Shown: positions 45,167 through 54,599, numbered from the stretch's first letter. The stretch: DNA of 64,000 nt from Dinoroseobacter sp049800775 (GCF_049800775.1 NZ_JBNAFR010000002.1:434001-498000); one strand, 5' to 3'. Translations and numbers: made by a program. The notes: generated by a model from the letters alone, not told the origin.

Positions 45167-46207
45167 ATGCGCAGCAGCAAAACCATCCATGTCGTGTCCT
45201 GCCATGCGGAGGGCGAGGTCGGCGATGTGATCGTCGGCGGTGTCGCGCCGCCGCCGGGCGACACGCTCTGGGCGCAACGCAGCTGGATCGCGCAGGACCA
45301 GAACCTGCGCAATTTCGTGCTGAACGAGCCGCGCGGCGGGGTGTTCCGCCATGTGAATCTGCTGGTGCCGCCGAAACATCCCGAGGCGCAGATGGGCTGG
45401 ATCATCATGGAGCCGGAGGACACGCCCCCCATGTCCGGTTCGAACTCGATCTGCGTGTCGACGGTGCTGTTGGACAGTGGGATCCTACCCATGACCGAGC
45501 CCGAGACCCATATGGTGCTCGAGGCGCCGGGCGGGCTGGTGCGTGTGCGCGCCGAATGCGCAGACGGCAAGGCGCAGCGGATCCATGTGCGCAACCTGCC
45601 CTCCTTTGCCGCCGAGCAGGGGGTGACGCTGGACGTGCCGGGGTTTGGCCCGCTCACGGTGGACACCGCCTATGGCGGCGACAGTTTCGTGATTGTCGAC
45701 GGGGCCGCGCTCGGTCTCGGCTTTCAACCAGACGAGGCGCGCAAGTTGGCGGAGTTCGGGGTGCGGATCACCAATGCGGCCAATGACCAGCTGCGCTTTG
45801 TCCATCCCGAGAACCCGGATTGGGCGCATTTTTCCTTTTGCCTTTTTGCCGGACGGCTGAGCGAGGTCGCGGGGCGGCTGACCGCGCCCTCGGCGGTGGC
45901 GATCCAGCCGGGCAAGATCGACCGCTCCCCCACGGGCACTGCAGTTTCGGCGCGCATGGCCTTGCTCCATGCGCAGGGGCGGATGGCGGTGGGCGACCGG
46001 TTCGAGGCGCGTTCGCTGATCGGCTCGACTTTCACGGGCCGGATCGTCGAGGAGACCATGGTCGGGGCGAGCCAAGCGATCATCCCCGAAATCTCGGGCC
46101 GGGCCTGGATCACCGGCACCCATCAGCACATGCTGGACCCGGACGATCCCTGGCCCGGTGGCTATCGCCTGTCGGACACCTGGCCCGGGGCAGGCGGGGG
46201 CGGCTAG
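45167..46207 (+). CDS. Proline racemase-family protein (hydroxyproline epimerase/dehydratase type) with Ser/Thr active-site pair
   Basis: 346 residues with the family fold. The two catalytic positions, Cys in classic members, are here Ser (PPMSGSNSICVST) and Thr (DRSPTGTAVSAR). Cys/Cys pairs mark epimerases and Cys/Thr pairs trans-3-hydroxy-L-proline dehydratase, so a dehydratase-like or different chemistry is likely. Other conserved parts are present: HAEGEVGDVIVGG at the N-terminus, TAYGGDSFVIVDG, and SLIGSTFTGRIVEE at the C-terminus. GGGAGA precedes the ATG. It is divergent from the AcnX gene and convergent with putA. Exact substrate unknown. Confidence 0.8.
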   Translation: MRSSKTIHVVSCHAEGEVGDVIVGGVAPPPGDTLWAQRSWIAQDQNLRNFVLNEPRGGVFRHVNLLVPPKHPEAQMGWIIMEPEDTPPMSGSNSICVSTVLLDSGILPMTEPETHMVLEAPGGLVRVRAECADGKAQRIHVRNLPSFAAEQGVTLDVPGFGPLTVDTAYGGDSFVIVDGAALGLGFQPDEARKLAEFGVRITNAANDQLRFVHPENPDWAHFSFCLFAGRLSEVAGRLTAPSAVAIQPGKIDRSPTGTAVSARMALLHAQGRMAVGDRFEARSLIGSTFTGRIVEETMVGASQAIIPEISGRAWITGTHQHMLDPDDPWPGGYRLSDTWPGAGGGG

Positions 46208-46214
46208 CCCCCGC
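46194..46214. terminator. Hairpin across the convergent gene ends
   Basis: Perfect 8-bp stem GCGGGGGC / GCCCCCGC, 5-nt loop containing part of the stop codon region. It lies between the proline-racemase-family gene and putA, whose ends are 12 bp apart. No T run on either side. Confidence 0.4.
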
Positions 46215-46219
46215 AGCCC

Positions 46220-49200
46220 CTATTGTGCGGCCAGAAGGGAGGCATTGCCCCCCGCCGCCGTGGTGTCGATGCACAGATGCCGCTCATGGGTGCAAAGCTC
46301 CGCCATCGCATCCGTCGCGATCAGGGGCAGGATCGCTCCCTCGCGTGCCGCAAGCGCCTTGCGGGCCTCCGTAAGGCGCGCCCGATCAGCCCAGAGTGCC
46401 ACTGCCGCAAATCCCCGGAGCGTTTCCAGCGCGGCGGGCGGCAGGACCCCGGACAGGGTGTCCGGACCCTCCGCGCCCGGTGCAATGCCGAGGACCGGGC
46501 AGCCCATGCGCCGGGCGATCTCCATCTGTGCGGTTATGTCCGCGAGGCTGGGACCAAGGCAGAGGATCGTGCCCCGCGGGACCAGCGACCAGCGGTTCGA
46601 CTCTCCTGTGGGCCCGGGCATGTCCCGCGTCTCCAGCGGCGCATGGGTGACACGGGCCCGGGCGTCGAGCGCTGCCTGCACGACCAGCGGGTCCACCGCA
46701 TCGCCCGGTATGAGGCGGTGATCCGGCAGGGCCAGACGCTTGAACCGCTGCACATATTTCGGGCCGCCCGCCTTGGGGCCGGTTCCCGAGAGCCCCTCGC
46801 CCCCAAAGGGTTGCGAGCCGACCACCGCGCCGATCTGGTTGCGGTTCACATAGAGGTTCCCGACATTCAGGCGGCTGGTGATATGCTCCACCCGGTCATC
46901 GATCCGCGTGTGCAACCCGAAGGTCAGGCCATAGCCGCTGCCATTGATCGCCTTGAGGATGCTGTCGATCTCGTCCGCCTCGAAGGTGCAGACATGCAGG
47001 ACCGGGCCGAAGACCTCGCGTTCCAGATCGGCAATCCCGTCGACCCGGATCACCGCGGGCCCGATGAAGAGCCCATCCTGCGGCACGTCGAGTTGTTTGA
47101 GCAGGCGCCCTGCCTTGCGCGCGGTCTCCACATGGGTGGCGATGCCCTGCCGCGCGGTCCCGGTGATGACGGGGCCCAGATCCGAGGACAGGCTCCAGGG
47201 ATGGGAGACCTCCAGCTCGTCCATGGCCCCGTAAAGCATCTCGAGGAAGCCTTCGGCGATGTCCTTTTGCAGATAGAGCATCCGCAGGGCCGAGCAGCGT
47301 TGCCCGCAGGACCGAAAGGCGGAATCCACGATATCCCGGACCGCCTGCTCGGGCAGGGCGGTGGAATCCACGATCATCGCGTTCAACCCGCCGGTCTCGG
47401 CGATAAAGGTCGCGTCGGGTTCGAGGGTCGCAGCCGCCGCGCGATTGATGGTCTGGGCCACGCCCGTGGATCCCGTGAAGCAGATCCCATGAACCCGGGG
47501 ATCGGTGGTCAGCTTGGCCCCAACCACGGGCCCTGCGCCGGGCACCAGCTGCAAGGCGGTGTCGGGCACCCCGGCGGCGCGCATCAGACGCACGCCGATG
47601 GCGGCGGTGATCGGGGTCGGATCGGCGGGCTTGGCCAGCACGCCATTGCCCGCTGCGAGGGCGGCCGCGATCTGGCCCGAGAAAATCGCCAGCGGGAAGT
47701 TCCAGGGCGAGATGCAGGTGATGATCCCGCGTGGCGCCTGCGCGCCGTTGCGGATGGCCTCAGCCCCGTAGTAGCGCAGGAAATCCACGGCCTCGCGGAT
47801 CTCGGCAATGGCATCCAGCCCGGTCTTGCCCGCCTCGCGACACAGGGCGGCAAAAATCTCGCCCGCGTGTTCTTCGTAAAGGTCTGCGGCGCGGTTCAGG
47901 ATCCGGCACCGCTCCGCCGGGGGCGTGTCCTGCCAGGGTTTTGCGGCGGCGAGGGCTTGTTCGGCGGTCTCCAGCGTGGCCAGCGCCACGGTGCCAAGGC
48001 GGTCCGCCGGATCGTTGGGGCTGACCACGGGTGTGGCCTCCAGCGTCGGGGCTGTTCCGGCGATCATCGGGCCCACATGCCACTCATGGGTCTTGAACCG
48101 GTCGCGCGCGGCATGGAAGGCGGCCACGTCATCGGTATTGCGCAGATCCCAACCGAGGGAATTGGGACGCTCGGGCTGGTAGAGATCCGCAGGCATGGTC
48201 ACGAGGCCCGGTTCCGACGGGTCCGCGTCAAGCAATGTGAAAGGGTCCTGCGCGATCTCGGCGGGATCGACATCCTCATCCACGATCTGGTTCACGAAGG
48301 ACGAGTTCGCCCCGTTCTCGAGCAGCCGCCGCACCAGGTAGGCGAGCAGGTCGCTATGGGCCCCCACGGGCGCGTAGATCCGGCAGCGCGTGTCGTGGCG
48401 ATCCAGCACGATCTTGTGCAGGGTCTCGCCCATTCCGTGCAGCCGCTGGAATTCATAGGCCTCGCGCGGCGCGCCCATCTCCAGAATGGCGCAGACCGTA
48501 TGGGCGTTATGGGTGGCGAATTGCGGATAGATCCGGTCCGCATGGTCCAGCAGCTTGCGCGCGCAGCAGATATACGAGACATCCGTCGCCGGTTTGCGGG
48601 TATAGACCGGGAAATCGGCCACCCCGTCCACTTGGGCCTGCTTGATCTCGGTGTCCCAATAGGCGCCCTTCACCAGCCGCACCATGATCTTGCGATCCAG
48701 TTCGGTGGCCAGTTCCGCGAGCCAGTCGATCACCGCCGGGGCGCGCTTGCCATAGGCCTGCACCACCACGCCGAATCCGTCCCAGCCCGCAAGGCGGTCA
48801 TCGCGCAGCACGGCCTCGATCACGTCGAGCGAGAGGTCGAGCCGGTCGGCCTCTTCGGCGTCGATATTGAGGCCCATCTGCGCCGCCTTGGCCATGAGCG
48901 CCAGCTCGGTCACCCGCGGCACCAGCTCGGCCATGACCCGCGCGCTCTGGCTCAATTCGTAACGCGGGTGCAGCGCCGAAAGCTTGATCGAGATGCCGGG
49001 GTTGCGCCGTGTGTCCGCGTGTGCGGCATGGGCTCCGAGCTGCGTGATCGCATCCGCATAGGCGTCGTAATAGACCTTGGCATCCCGTGCCGTCAGCGCG
49101 GCCTCGCCCAGCATGTCGTAGGAATAGGTGAAGCCCTTCTTCTCCATGCCCTTGCCGCGGGTGATGGCCTCCTGCGTGGTCTGGCCGAGCACGAACTGAT

Positions 49201-49705
49201 GCCCCATTTCCTTCATGGCGCGCTTGACGGCGGTGCGGATGACCGGCTCACCCAGGCGCTTGACCGCGCTGCGCAGGGTGTCGGCCAGCCCGTGGGCACC
49301 GGGCTCTTGCAGGACCTTGCCCGTCAGCATCAGCGCCCAGGTCGAGGCATTGACCAGCGACGAGCTCGACTGTCCCAGATGTGCGCCCCATGCCGAGGGC
49401 GCGATCTTGTCCTCGATCAGCTCGTCGATGGTTTGGGCATCCGGCACCCGCAACAGCGCTTCGGCAAGGCACATCAGGGCGACGCCCTCATCGCTCGACA
49501 GGCCGTATTCGGCGAGAAACACCTCCATCAGGCCGGGCGTTCCACTGGCGCGGATGTCCCGGATCAAGCCCTCGGCCGCGGCGCAGGCGGCCGCACGCGT
49601 CGAGGTATCGGGGCCATGGGCTGCGGCCAGTGCCGCAAGGGTGGTCGTTTCCTCGGCCCTGTGCAGGTGCCGGATCCGGGTTCTGAGGTCTGACAGCTGG
49701 CTCAT
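46220..49705 (-). CDS. putA: Bifunctional proline dehydrogenase / glutamate-semialdehyde dehydrogenase
   Basis: 1161 residues that oxidise proline to glutamate in two steps. The N-terminal half is the FAD-dependent proline dehydrogenase barrel (SIKLSALHPRYELSQ, MVRLVKGAYWDTEIKQAQVDG). From about residue 520 follows the aldehyde dehydrogenase (ISPWNFPLAIFSGQIAAALAAGN, FTGSTGVAQTI, AETGGLNAMIVDS, catalytic Cys in SCGQRCSALR). A C-terminal ~150-residue region resembles the extra domain of longer PutAs. There is no N-terminal ribbon-helix-helix domain, so it does not repress itself; the divergent putR does the control. ATG 49705 has AAGGAG at 7 bp and is preferred to the GTG at 49711. Confidence 0.97.
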   Translation of the reverse strand: MSQLSDLRTRIRHLHRAEETTTLAALAAAHGPDTSTRAAACAAAEGLIRDIRASGTPGLMEVFLAEYGLSSDEGVALMCLAEALLRVPDAQTIDELIEDKIAPSAWGAHLGQSSSSLVNASTWALMLTGKVLQEPGAHGLADTLRSAVKRLGEPVIRTAVKRAMKEMGHQFVLGQTTQEAITRGKGMEKKGFTYSYDMLGEAALTARDAKVYYDAYADAITQLGAHAAHADTRRNPGISIKLSALHPRYELSQSARVMAELVPRVTELALMAKAAQMGLNIDAEEADRLDLSLDVIEAVLRDDRLAGWDGFGVVVQAYGKRAPAVIDWLAELATELDRKIMVRLVKGAYWDTEIKQAQVDGVADFPVYTRKPATDVSYICCARKLLDHADRIYPQFATHNAHTVCAILEMGAPREAYEFQRLHGMGETLHKIVLDRHDTRCRIYAPVGAHSDLLAYLVRRLLENGANSSFVNQIVDEDVDPAEIAQDPFTLLDADPSEPGLVTMPADLYQPERPNSLGWDLRNTDDVAAFHAARDRFKTHEWHVGPMIAGTAPTLEATPVVSPNDPADRLGTVALATLETAEQALAAAKPWQDTPPAERCRILNRAADLYEEHAGEIFAALCREAGKTGLDAIAEIREAVDFLRYYGAEAIRNGAQAPRGIITCISPWNFPLAIFSGQIAAALAAGNGVLAKPADPTPITAAIGVRLMRAAGVPDTALQLVPGAGPVVGAKLTTDPRVHGICFTGSTGVAQTINRAAAATLEPDATFIAETGGLNAMIVDSTALPEQAVRDIVDSAFRSCGQRCSALRMLYLQKDIAEGFLEMLYGAMDELEVSHPWSLSSDLGPVITGTARQGIATHVETARKAGRLLKQLDVPQDGLFIGPAVIRVDGIADLEREVFGPVLHVCTFEADEIDSILKAINGSGYGLTFGLHTRIDDRVEHITSRLNVGNLYVNRNQIGAVVGSQPFGGEGLSGTGPKAGGPKYVQRFKRLALPDHRLIPGDAVDPLVVQAALDARARVTHAPLETRDMPGPTGESNRWSLVPRGTILCLGPSLADITAQMEIARRMGCPVLGIAPGAEGPDTLSGVLPPAALETLRGFAAVALWADRARLTEARKALAAREGAILPLIATDAMAELCTHERHLCIDTTAAGGNASLLAAQ

Positions 49706-49819
49706 TCTCACGCTCCTTGGTGCCTGCCATAGAGGGTACCATTGACCGCGAAGTCGATTTCACTTAGTTTTCGATTTTTGAAGGTGGTTCAGCTTATTTT
49801 GGGTCTCAATTGGGAAGAA

Positions 49820-50293
49820 ATGACTATCAAAATCGACCTGGATAGTGAACTTGACCGTATTGATCGTCGGATCATCGACGAACTGTCGGTGGATGGCCGC
49901 ATGACCATCACGCAACTGGCGCAGCGGTTGGGGCTGTCCAAGACCCCCTGCACCGTGCGCCTGAACCGTCTGATCCGGGACGGTTACATCCTTGGATTTC
50001 GGGCGGTGACCAATCCGGTGAAGCTGGACCGCAGCCATGTCGCCTTTGTCGAGGTCAAGCTCAGCGACACCAAGGAGGCCGCACTGCGCGCCTTCAACGA
50101 GGCGGTCAGGGAGCTGCCGGAGGTCGAGCAATGCCATATGATCGCCGGGCCGTTCGACTATCTGCTGAAGGTCCGCTCGAAGGATATTCTGGAGTATCGC
50201 CGTGTGCTGGGGGAGCGGATCTCGACCCTGCCTTACGTGTCGAACTCATCGACCTATGTGGCGATGGAATCGGTGAAGGAAACCGGCTTCTAG
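49820..50293 (+). CDS. putR: Lrp/AsnC-family regulator of putA
   Basis: 157 residues: an N-terminal helix-turn-helix (LDRIDRRIIDELSVDGRMTITQLAQRLGLSKTPCTVRLNRLIRDGYI) and the RAM ligand-binding domain (VAFVEVKLSD, VEQCHMIAGPFDYLLKVR, LPYVSNSSTYVAMESVKE). It is divergent from putA, the usual arrangement of proline-responsive PutR activators in alphaproteobacteria. The start at 49820 puts the HTH at the usual distance; the frame start at 49742 would extend over the putA promoter. The 114-bp gap to putA carries AT-rich stretches suited to Lrp binding. Confidence 0.92.
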   Translation: MTIKIDLDSELDRIDRRIIDELSVDGRMTITQLAQRLGLSKTPCTVRLNRLIRDGYILGFRAVTNPVKLDRSHVAFVEVKLSDTKEAALRAFNEAVRELPEVEQCHMIAGPFDYLLKVRSKDILEYRRVLGERISTLPYVSNSSTYVAMESVKETGF

Positions 50294-50354
50294 GATACGG
50301 TTTGCCCACAGAACGTGCGCCAAGCCCGGTGCAGCGTCCGATGCGCAATTCAGA

Positions 50355-50422
50355 AATGCGCATTCGAACAGCAGCTTGCGCGAAGTTCGGGAGGCGCCGT
50401 CGTTTCCCTTGATTTGTCGACA
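50355..50422. promoter_or_regulatory. Palindromes upstream of the GntR gene
   Basis: Two perfect palindromes lie in the 170-bp gap before the regulator: AATGCGCATT (50355-50364, with a direct ATGCGCA repeat at 50341) and TGTCGACA (50415-50422, within TTGTCGACAG). The second fits the GT-N-AC core of FadR-type GntR operators. Candidate autoregulatory sites. Confidence 0.35.
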
Positions 50423-50463
50423 GGCTGTATGCAACGCTCGGGCAACTCGCATGAGGGCCGTGA

Positions 50464-51180
50464 ATGGAGCGCACGAAGTATCGACGAGGATCCGCCGGGA
50501 CGGAGATCTGCGACCGTCTGCGCACGGAGATCCTGACGCTCCAGCTGGCGCCCGGGAGCCCGCTGGACGAGACGGCCCTCTCCGAGCGGTTCGGGGTGTC
50601 CCGCTCGCCGATCCGCGAAGCGCTGAACCGCTTGCTGGTCGAGCGGCTGGTGCAGACCCTGCCGAACCGCTCCACCGTGGTAGCACCAATCGACCTGCGC
50701 AATTTTCCGCAATTCATCCAGGCCTTCGACGTGCAGCAGCGCTTTGCCACGCGGCTCGCGGCCCAGCACCGGACCGAGGATGATCTGACCCGTTTGCGCG
50801 CTCTGGCGACGGCCTATAACGAGCATGCGATTGCCGGGGGCGGGCTTGCGATCATCCATGCCAATTACGAGTTCCACGCGGCGGTGGGCGCGGCCAGCCG
50901 GAACAAGGTGGTGCAGCGGCAATATGGCGAGCTGCTCTCCGAGACCCGGCGACTTCTGCATATTCACATCGACTATCTCGACACGAAGCGGGATCGCTCG
51001 CTGCTGCGGGATCAGCATTTCGACATCGTGGATGCGATCGAGGCGCAGGATGTCCTGCTCGCCGACAAGTTGGCCCATGCCCATACGATGCAGTTCCATG
51101 ACCGCTTTCTCAAGGCGCTGCAGCACCAGCCCGAAAAGCGGCTGATGGCGCTCGACCTCTGGCCAGAGGAGAGGCCATGA
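50464..51180 (+). CDS. GntR-family (FadR/FCD subgroup) regulator
   Basis: 238 residues with the winged HTH (ICDRLRTEILTLQLAPGSPLDETALSERFGVSRSPIREALNRLLVERLV) and an all-helical FCD ligand domain with metal-ligand His (NYEFHAAVGAAS and HAHTMQFHDRFL segments). It overlaps the enolase-superfamily gene by 4 bp and leads an operon of an enzyme, an amino-acid importer and two more enzymes, so it is probably the operon's repressor, responding to an imported compound or product. Confidence 0.9.
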   Translation: MERTKYRRGSAGTEICDRLRTEILTLQLAPGSPLDETALSERFGVSRSPIREALNRLLVERLVQTLPNRSTVVAPIDLRNFPQFIQAFDVQQRFATRLAAQHRTEDDLTRLRALATAYNEHAIAGGGLAIIHANYEFHAAVGAASRNKVVQRQYGELLSETRRLLHIHIDYLDTKRDRSLLRDQHFDIVDAIEAQDVLLADKLAHAHTMQFHDRFLKALQHQPEKRLMALDLWPEERP

Positions 51181-52337
51181 CCCGGATCGCGCGCGTGGAA
51201 CTCTATGCCCATTGCAACGCGCTGGGCGGCAAGGTCTGGAACCCGGCGATCCGCTGGTCCGACAAATTCGCGGTCTTCGTGGTCGTGCGGGACACGGCGG
51301 GGCAGGTCGGCATCGGGGAATGCTGGTGCTTTGACGCGGCGCCGGATGCCTTGATGGCCTTCTTGCGCACCGAGGTCGTGCCGCAGTTTCTGGGCGCGCC
51401 GCTCGCAGCCATGGAAGAGATCGCGCGCGCCATGCTCGACAAGGCGACGCTGACCGCCCGGCACGGGATCCTGAGCTCGGCCCTGTCGGGGCTGGATCTG
51501 GCGATCTGGGATCTGCGGGCGCGCCATGCGGGACGTCCCCTGTGGCAGCTGCTCAACCCTGCGGGCACGGGCCGCGCGCCGGTCTATGGCAGCGGCGGGC
51601 TCTACGGGGTCGACAAGACCCCGGCGGATCTGCGGGACGAGATGGCGGGCATGGTCGCGTCGGGCCACGGCATCGCCAAGATGAAGGTCGGGGCCCTGAG
51701 CCCGGACGAGGATCGCCTCCGTGTCGAAGCCGCGCTGACGGCCTTGCCCCCGGGGCGCAGCCTGATCATCGACGGGGTCTACAGCTATACCGCGGTGGAG
51801 GCTCGCGCCTTCTACGCATGTCTGCCGCAGGACCGGATCCTGGCCTTCCAGTCGCCCGTGCCCGCCTCGGACCTTGCGGGGATGCGCGCCCTGACTGCGG
51901 CGGGCGTACCGGTCATGGCGGTGGAGGCCGAATACCGCCCCAAGCTGCAGGCGCAGCTTGTGGAAGAGGGGTGTGTGCGCTTCCTGCAGGTCGCGCCCAT
52001 CGCCGTGGGGGGCGTGTCGCGGATTAGGGCCTTGTGCGATCTGGTGGCGGGGACGCCTGTGGATCTGTCGCTCGAGGTGTCCTCGACGGCCCATGCCTTT
52101 GTCGCGGCGGCGCATATGGCGGCGGCCTATCCGCAGATCGCCCATGTGGAATACCACTATGTCCACCATGTCTTCTTCGACCAGCTGAGCGCCCAACCGG
52201 TCGGAGGGGCGTTTGCCCTGCCGATGCAGCCCGGCATCGGGATGGCGCCGCCGCTCGATCAGCTCACCCATCACGCGACCCTCAACCATGAGGGCACCGC
52301 CCCCGTTCCAGACCTTCAGCCATCGATTGAAGCTTAA
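51177..52337 (+). CDS. Enolase-superfamily (mandelate racemase/muconate lactonizing type) protein
   Basis: 386 residues with a capping domain and a barrel. The K-x-K pair is present (IAKMKVGA), as is the first metal ligand in LIIDGVYSY. The second ligand, usually Glu in a (E)-E/Q-P segment, appears to be Gln in LAFQSPVP; an Glu follows in MAVEAEYRP. The late His-containing strand LEVSSTAHAFVAAAHMA is present. The change may mean altered metal binding or an inactive relative. Members in amino-acid operons include betaine or amino-acid epimerases, but the substrate cannot be named here. It follows the GntR gene with a 4-bp overlap. Confidence 0.8.
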   Translation: MTRIARVELYAHCNALGGKVWNPAIRWSDKFAVFVVVRDTAGQVGIGECWCFDAAPDALMAFLRTEVVPQFLGAPLAAMEEIARAMLDKATLTARHGILSSALSGLDLAIWDLRARHAGRPLWQLLNPAGTGRAPVYGSGGLYGVDKTPADLRDEMAGMVASGHGIAKMKVGALSPDEDRLRVEAALTALPPGRSLIIDGVYSYTAVEARAFYACLPQDRILAFQSPVPASDLAGMRALTAAGVPVMAVEAEYRPKLQAQLVEEGCVRFLQVAPIAVGGVSRIRALCDLVAGTPVDLSLEVSSTAHAFVAAAHMAAAYPQIAHVEYHYVHHVFFDQLSAQPVGGAFALPMQPGIGMAPPLDQLTHHATLNHEGTAPVPDLQPSIEA

Positions 52338-52361
52338 CCTGTCCAACTTCAGGAGGACCAA

Positions 52362-53399
52362 ATGATTGGAAACCTATTCACACGCCTGACCGCGACCGCT
52401 GTGGCGTTCGGCATGGCCACGCCGGCCCAGGCCGCCGATCCCGGCCCGACCGTCACCGCGATCAAGGAGCGCGGGACGCTGCTCTGCACCGGCCATAACG
52501 GCAGTTATCTTGGGTTTGCCGAGGTCGACGACCAGGGCGAATGGACCGGCTTCGATATCGAGTTCTGCAAGGCGCTGGCCACCACCATCCTCGGCTCGCC
52601 CGACGCGCTGCAGATCATCCCGGTCAGCTGGGCCCAGCGGTTCCCGGCACTGCAATCGGGCGATATCGACGTCATCATCAAGGTGACCGGCTGGACCCAG
52701 AGCCGCGATACCGAGCTTGGCCTGCAATACGGGCGGACCTATTTCATCGGGCCGACCAATGTGCTGGTGCGGTCGGATCTGGGCGCCGAGAGCACGGCGG
52801 ATCTCGAAGGCGGTGTGTTCTGCATCAATGCGGGCACCTCGATCGAGCGGATCGTGGCCGATTACATGGGCGCGCGCGGGATCTCCTACGAGGCGCTGAA
52901 CTTCGAGAAGGGCGAAGAGCTCCGCGCGGCTCTTTATGCCGGGCGTTGTGACGCGCTGGCGGGTTTCGGGCCGTTCCTTGCGGCGACGCGGTTCAACGCA
53001 CCCAATGCCGAGGATTTCACCATTCTCGACGAGGTGCTCGCACTTGAGCCCGAGGGCATTGCCGCCCGCGAAGGCGATGACGGCTTCATCGACATCATCA
53101 ACTGGATGGTCTCGGCCCTGCTCATGGCCGAGCAGAACGGCATCACCATGGCCAATGTGGACGAGATCCGCGCCAATCCGCCCTCGGCCTCCATCGAGCG
53201 GCTTCTGGGCGTCAGCCCGGGTGTGGGCGAGCGCCTCGGCCTGTCCGATGACTGGGCCTATAACATGATCAAGGCCGTCGGGAATTACGGCGAGATCTAT
53301 GACCGCACGGTGGGCGAGAACAGCCCCTACAAACTGCCGCGCGGCAAGAACCACCTGTGGACCAATGGCGGTATGCTCTACCCGCTGGTCCTCGACTAA
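52362..53399 (+). CDS. Amino-acid ABC transporter substrate-binding protein (AapJ/BztA-like)
   Basis: 345 residues. Signal peptide MIGNLFTRLTATAVAFGMATPAQAA, then a polar amino-acid binding fold: VTAIKERGTLLCTGHNGSYLGFAEVDDQGEWTGFDIEFCKALATTILG, the VIIKVTGWTQSRDTELGLQYG hinge segment and CINAGTSIERIVADYM. The C-terminal 80 residues (GVGERLGLSDDWAYNMIKAVGNYGEIYDRTVG) are typical of the AapJ/BztA branch for general L-amino acids. An AGGAGG RBS precedes it; 24 bp after the enolase gene. It works with the two permeases downstream. Confidence 0.93.
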   Translation: MIGNLFTRLTATAVAFGMATPAQAADPGPTVTAIKERGTLLCTGHNGSYLGFAEVDDQGEWTGFDIEFCKALATTILGSPDALQIIPVSWAQRFPALQSGDIDVIIKVTGWTQSRDTELGLQYGRTYFIGPTNVLVRSDLGAESTADLEGGVFCINAGTSIERIVADYMGARGISYEALNFEKGEELRAALYAGRCDALAGFGPFLAATRFNAPNAEDFTILDEVLALEPEGIAAREGDDGFIDIINWMVSALLMAEQNGITMANVDEIRANPPSASIERLLGVSPGVGERLGLSDDWAYNMIKAVGNYGEIYDRTVGENSPYKLPRGKNHLWTNGGMLYPLVLD

Positions 53400-53408
53400 G
53401 GGAGACGG

Positions 53409-54599
53409 GTGCGGGCGGCCTCGGGTCGCCTGCATCCACCATGCACCATGGCTCAAACCGCTCCGAAACGCATCAACGTCAAGCACTGGCTGATCCAGGG
53501 CACCTTTCTGGTGGCCGTGATCGGGGTGGTGGTCAGCTTCACGGTGATTGCCCGTGACAACCTGCTCTCACAGGGCATCGCCACCGGCTTCGGCTTTCTG
53601 GAGCGGAGCACGGGCTGGCCCATCAATTTCGCCCTGATCGAGGTCTCGGACCGGTCAAGCTATGCGCGGATGCTGAGCGCGGGCCTGCTCAACACCCTGG
53701 TGGTCGGGCTGCTGGGGCTGTTTTTCGCCACCCTGTTCGGGGTGGTTCTGGCCCTTGCCCGGATCTCGAACAACGCGGTGTTGAACCTGATCGGCACGGT
53801 CTATGTCGAGGTATTCCGGAACGTCCCGCTGATCCTGCAGGCGTTTTTCTGGTACGCGGTCATGACCCATCTGCCGCGCCCGCGCGAGGCGATCTCGCTG
53901 GGCGGGTTTGGGTATATCTCGAACCGGGGCATCATGCTGCCGGGGCTGGATTTCGGGCTCTGGGATCTGGTGCTGCTGGTGGCGGGGCTGGGGCTTCTCT
54001 GGGTCGGGCTGCGGTGGCTGATCCAGCAGGGACGGCTGCGTCCGACCCTGTTCTGGCCGAGCCTTGTGGGGATCGGCGCGCTCCTCTTTCTCGTGCTGCT
54101 CCTGACCGGGCGGACACCTGACGCGGCCCTCGTCTCGATCCCGGAACTCAAGGGGCTGCGCTTTGTCGGCGGCTTCGCCATCAAACCCGAATTTTCGGCC
54201 CTGCTGATCGCGATCACGGTTTTCGGGGCGGCCTATGTGGGCGAGATCTTTCGCGGCGGCTTCCTGTCCGTGGATGTGGGCAAGACCGAGGCCGCCATGG
54301 CGCTGGGCCTTTCCCCGTGGCAGGTCAACCGGCTGATACGGATCCCGCTGGCGATCCGCGCGGTGCTGCCGGCGCTGTCGAACCAGTATATCTGGCTGAT
54401 GAAGGCGACGACGATCGGGATCGCCATCGGCTTCCCGGATTACTTCATGATCGTATCGACCTCGATCAACCAGAGCGGCCAGACCATGGAGCTTCTGGGC
54501 CTTCTGATGGCGGGCTTTCTGCTGATCAACCTGTCCATCGGGACGGTGATGAACATCATCAACAAGCGTTTGGCGATCAAGGGACGGGAGGCTGAGTGA
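53409..54599 (+). CDS. Amino-acid ABC transporter permease, AapQ-like
   Basis: 396 residues. An N-terminal span, the conserved TL-V-GLLGLFFATLFGVVLALARIS and FRNVPLILQAFFWYAV blocks, a large central insertion with three extra hydrophobic spans, and the C-terminal EAA loop (EAAMALGLSPWQVNRLIRIPLAIRAVLPALSNQYIWLMKATTIG). The long form with the insertion is typical of AapQ/BztB. The GTG at 53409 has GGGAG at 4 bp; the ATG at 53448 lacks an RBS but gives a more usual N-terminus, so the start is open. Confidence 0.9.
   Translation: MRAASGRLHPPCTMAQTAPKRINVKHWLIQGTFLVAVIGVVVSFTVIARDNLLSQGIATGFGFLERSTGWPINFALIEVSDRSSYARMLSAGLLNTLVVGLLGLFFATLFGVVLALARISNNAVLNLIGTVYVEVFRNVPLILQAFFWYAVMTHLPRPREAISLGGFGYISNRGIMLPGLDFGLWDLVLLVAGLGLLWVGLRWLIQQGRLRPTLFWPSLVGIGALLFLVLLLTGRTPDAALVSIPELKGLRFVGGFAIKPEFSALLIAITVFGAAYVGEIFRGGFLSVDVGKTEAAMALGLSPWQVNRLIRIPLAIRAVLPALSNQYIWLMKATTIGIAIGFPDYFMIVSTSINQSGQTMELLGLLMAGFLLINLSIGTVMNIINKRLAIKGREAE

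Noticed and set aside
49742..49819. Longer putR starting at 49742
   Set aside because: It would cover most of the putA-putR promoter gap and add a hydrophobic stretch not found before the Lrp HTH.
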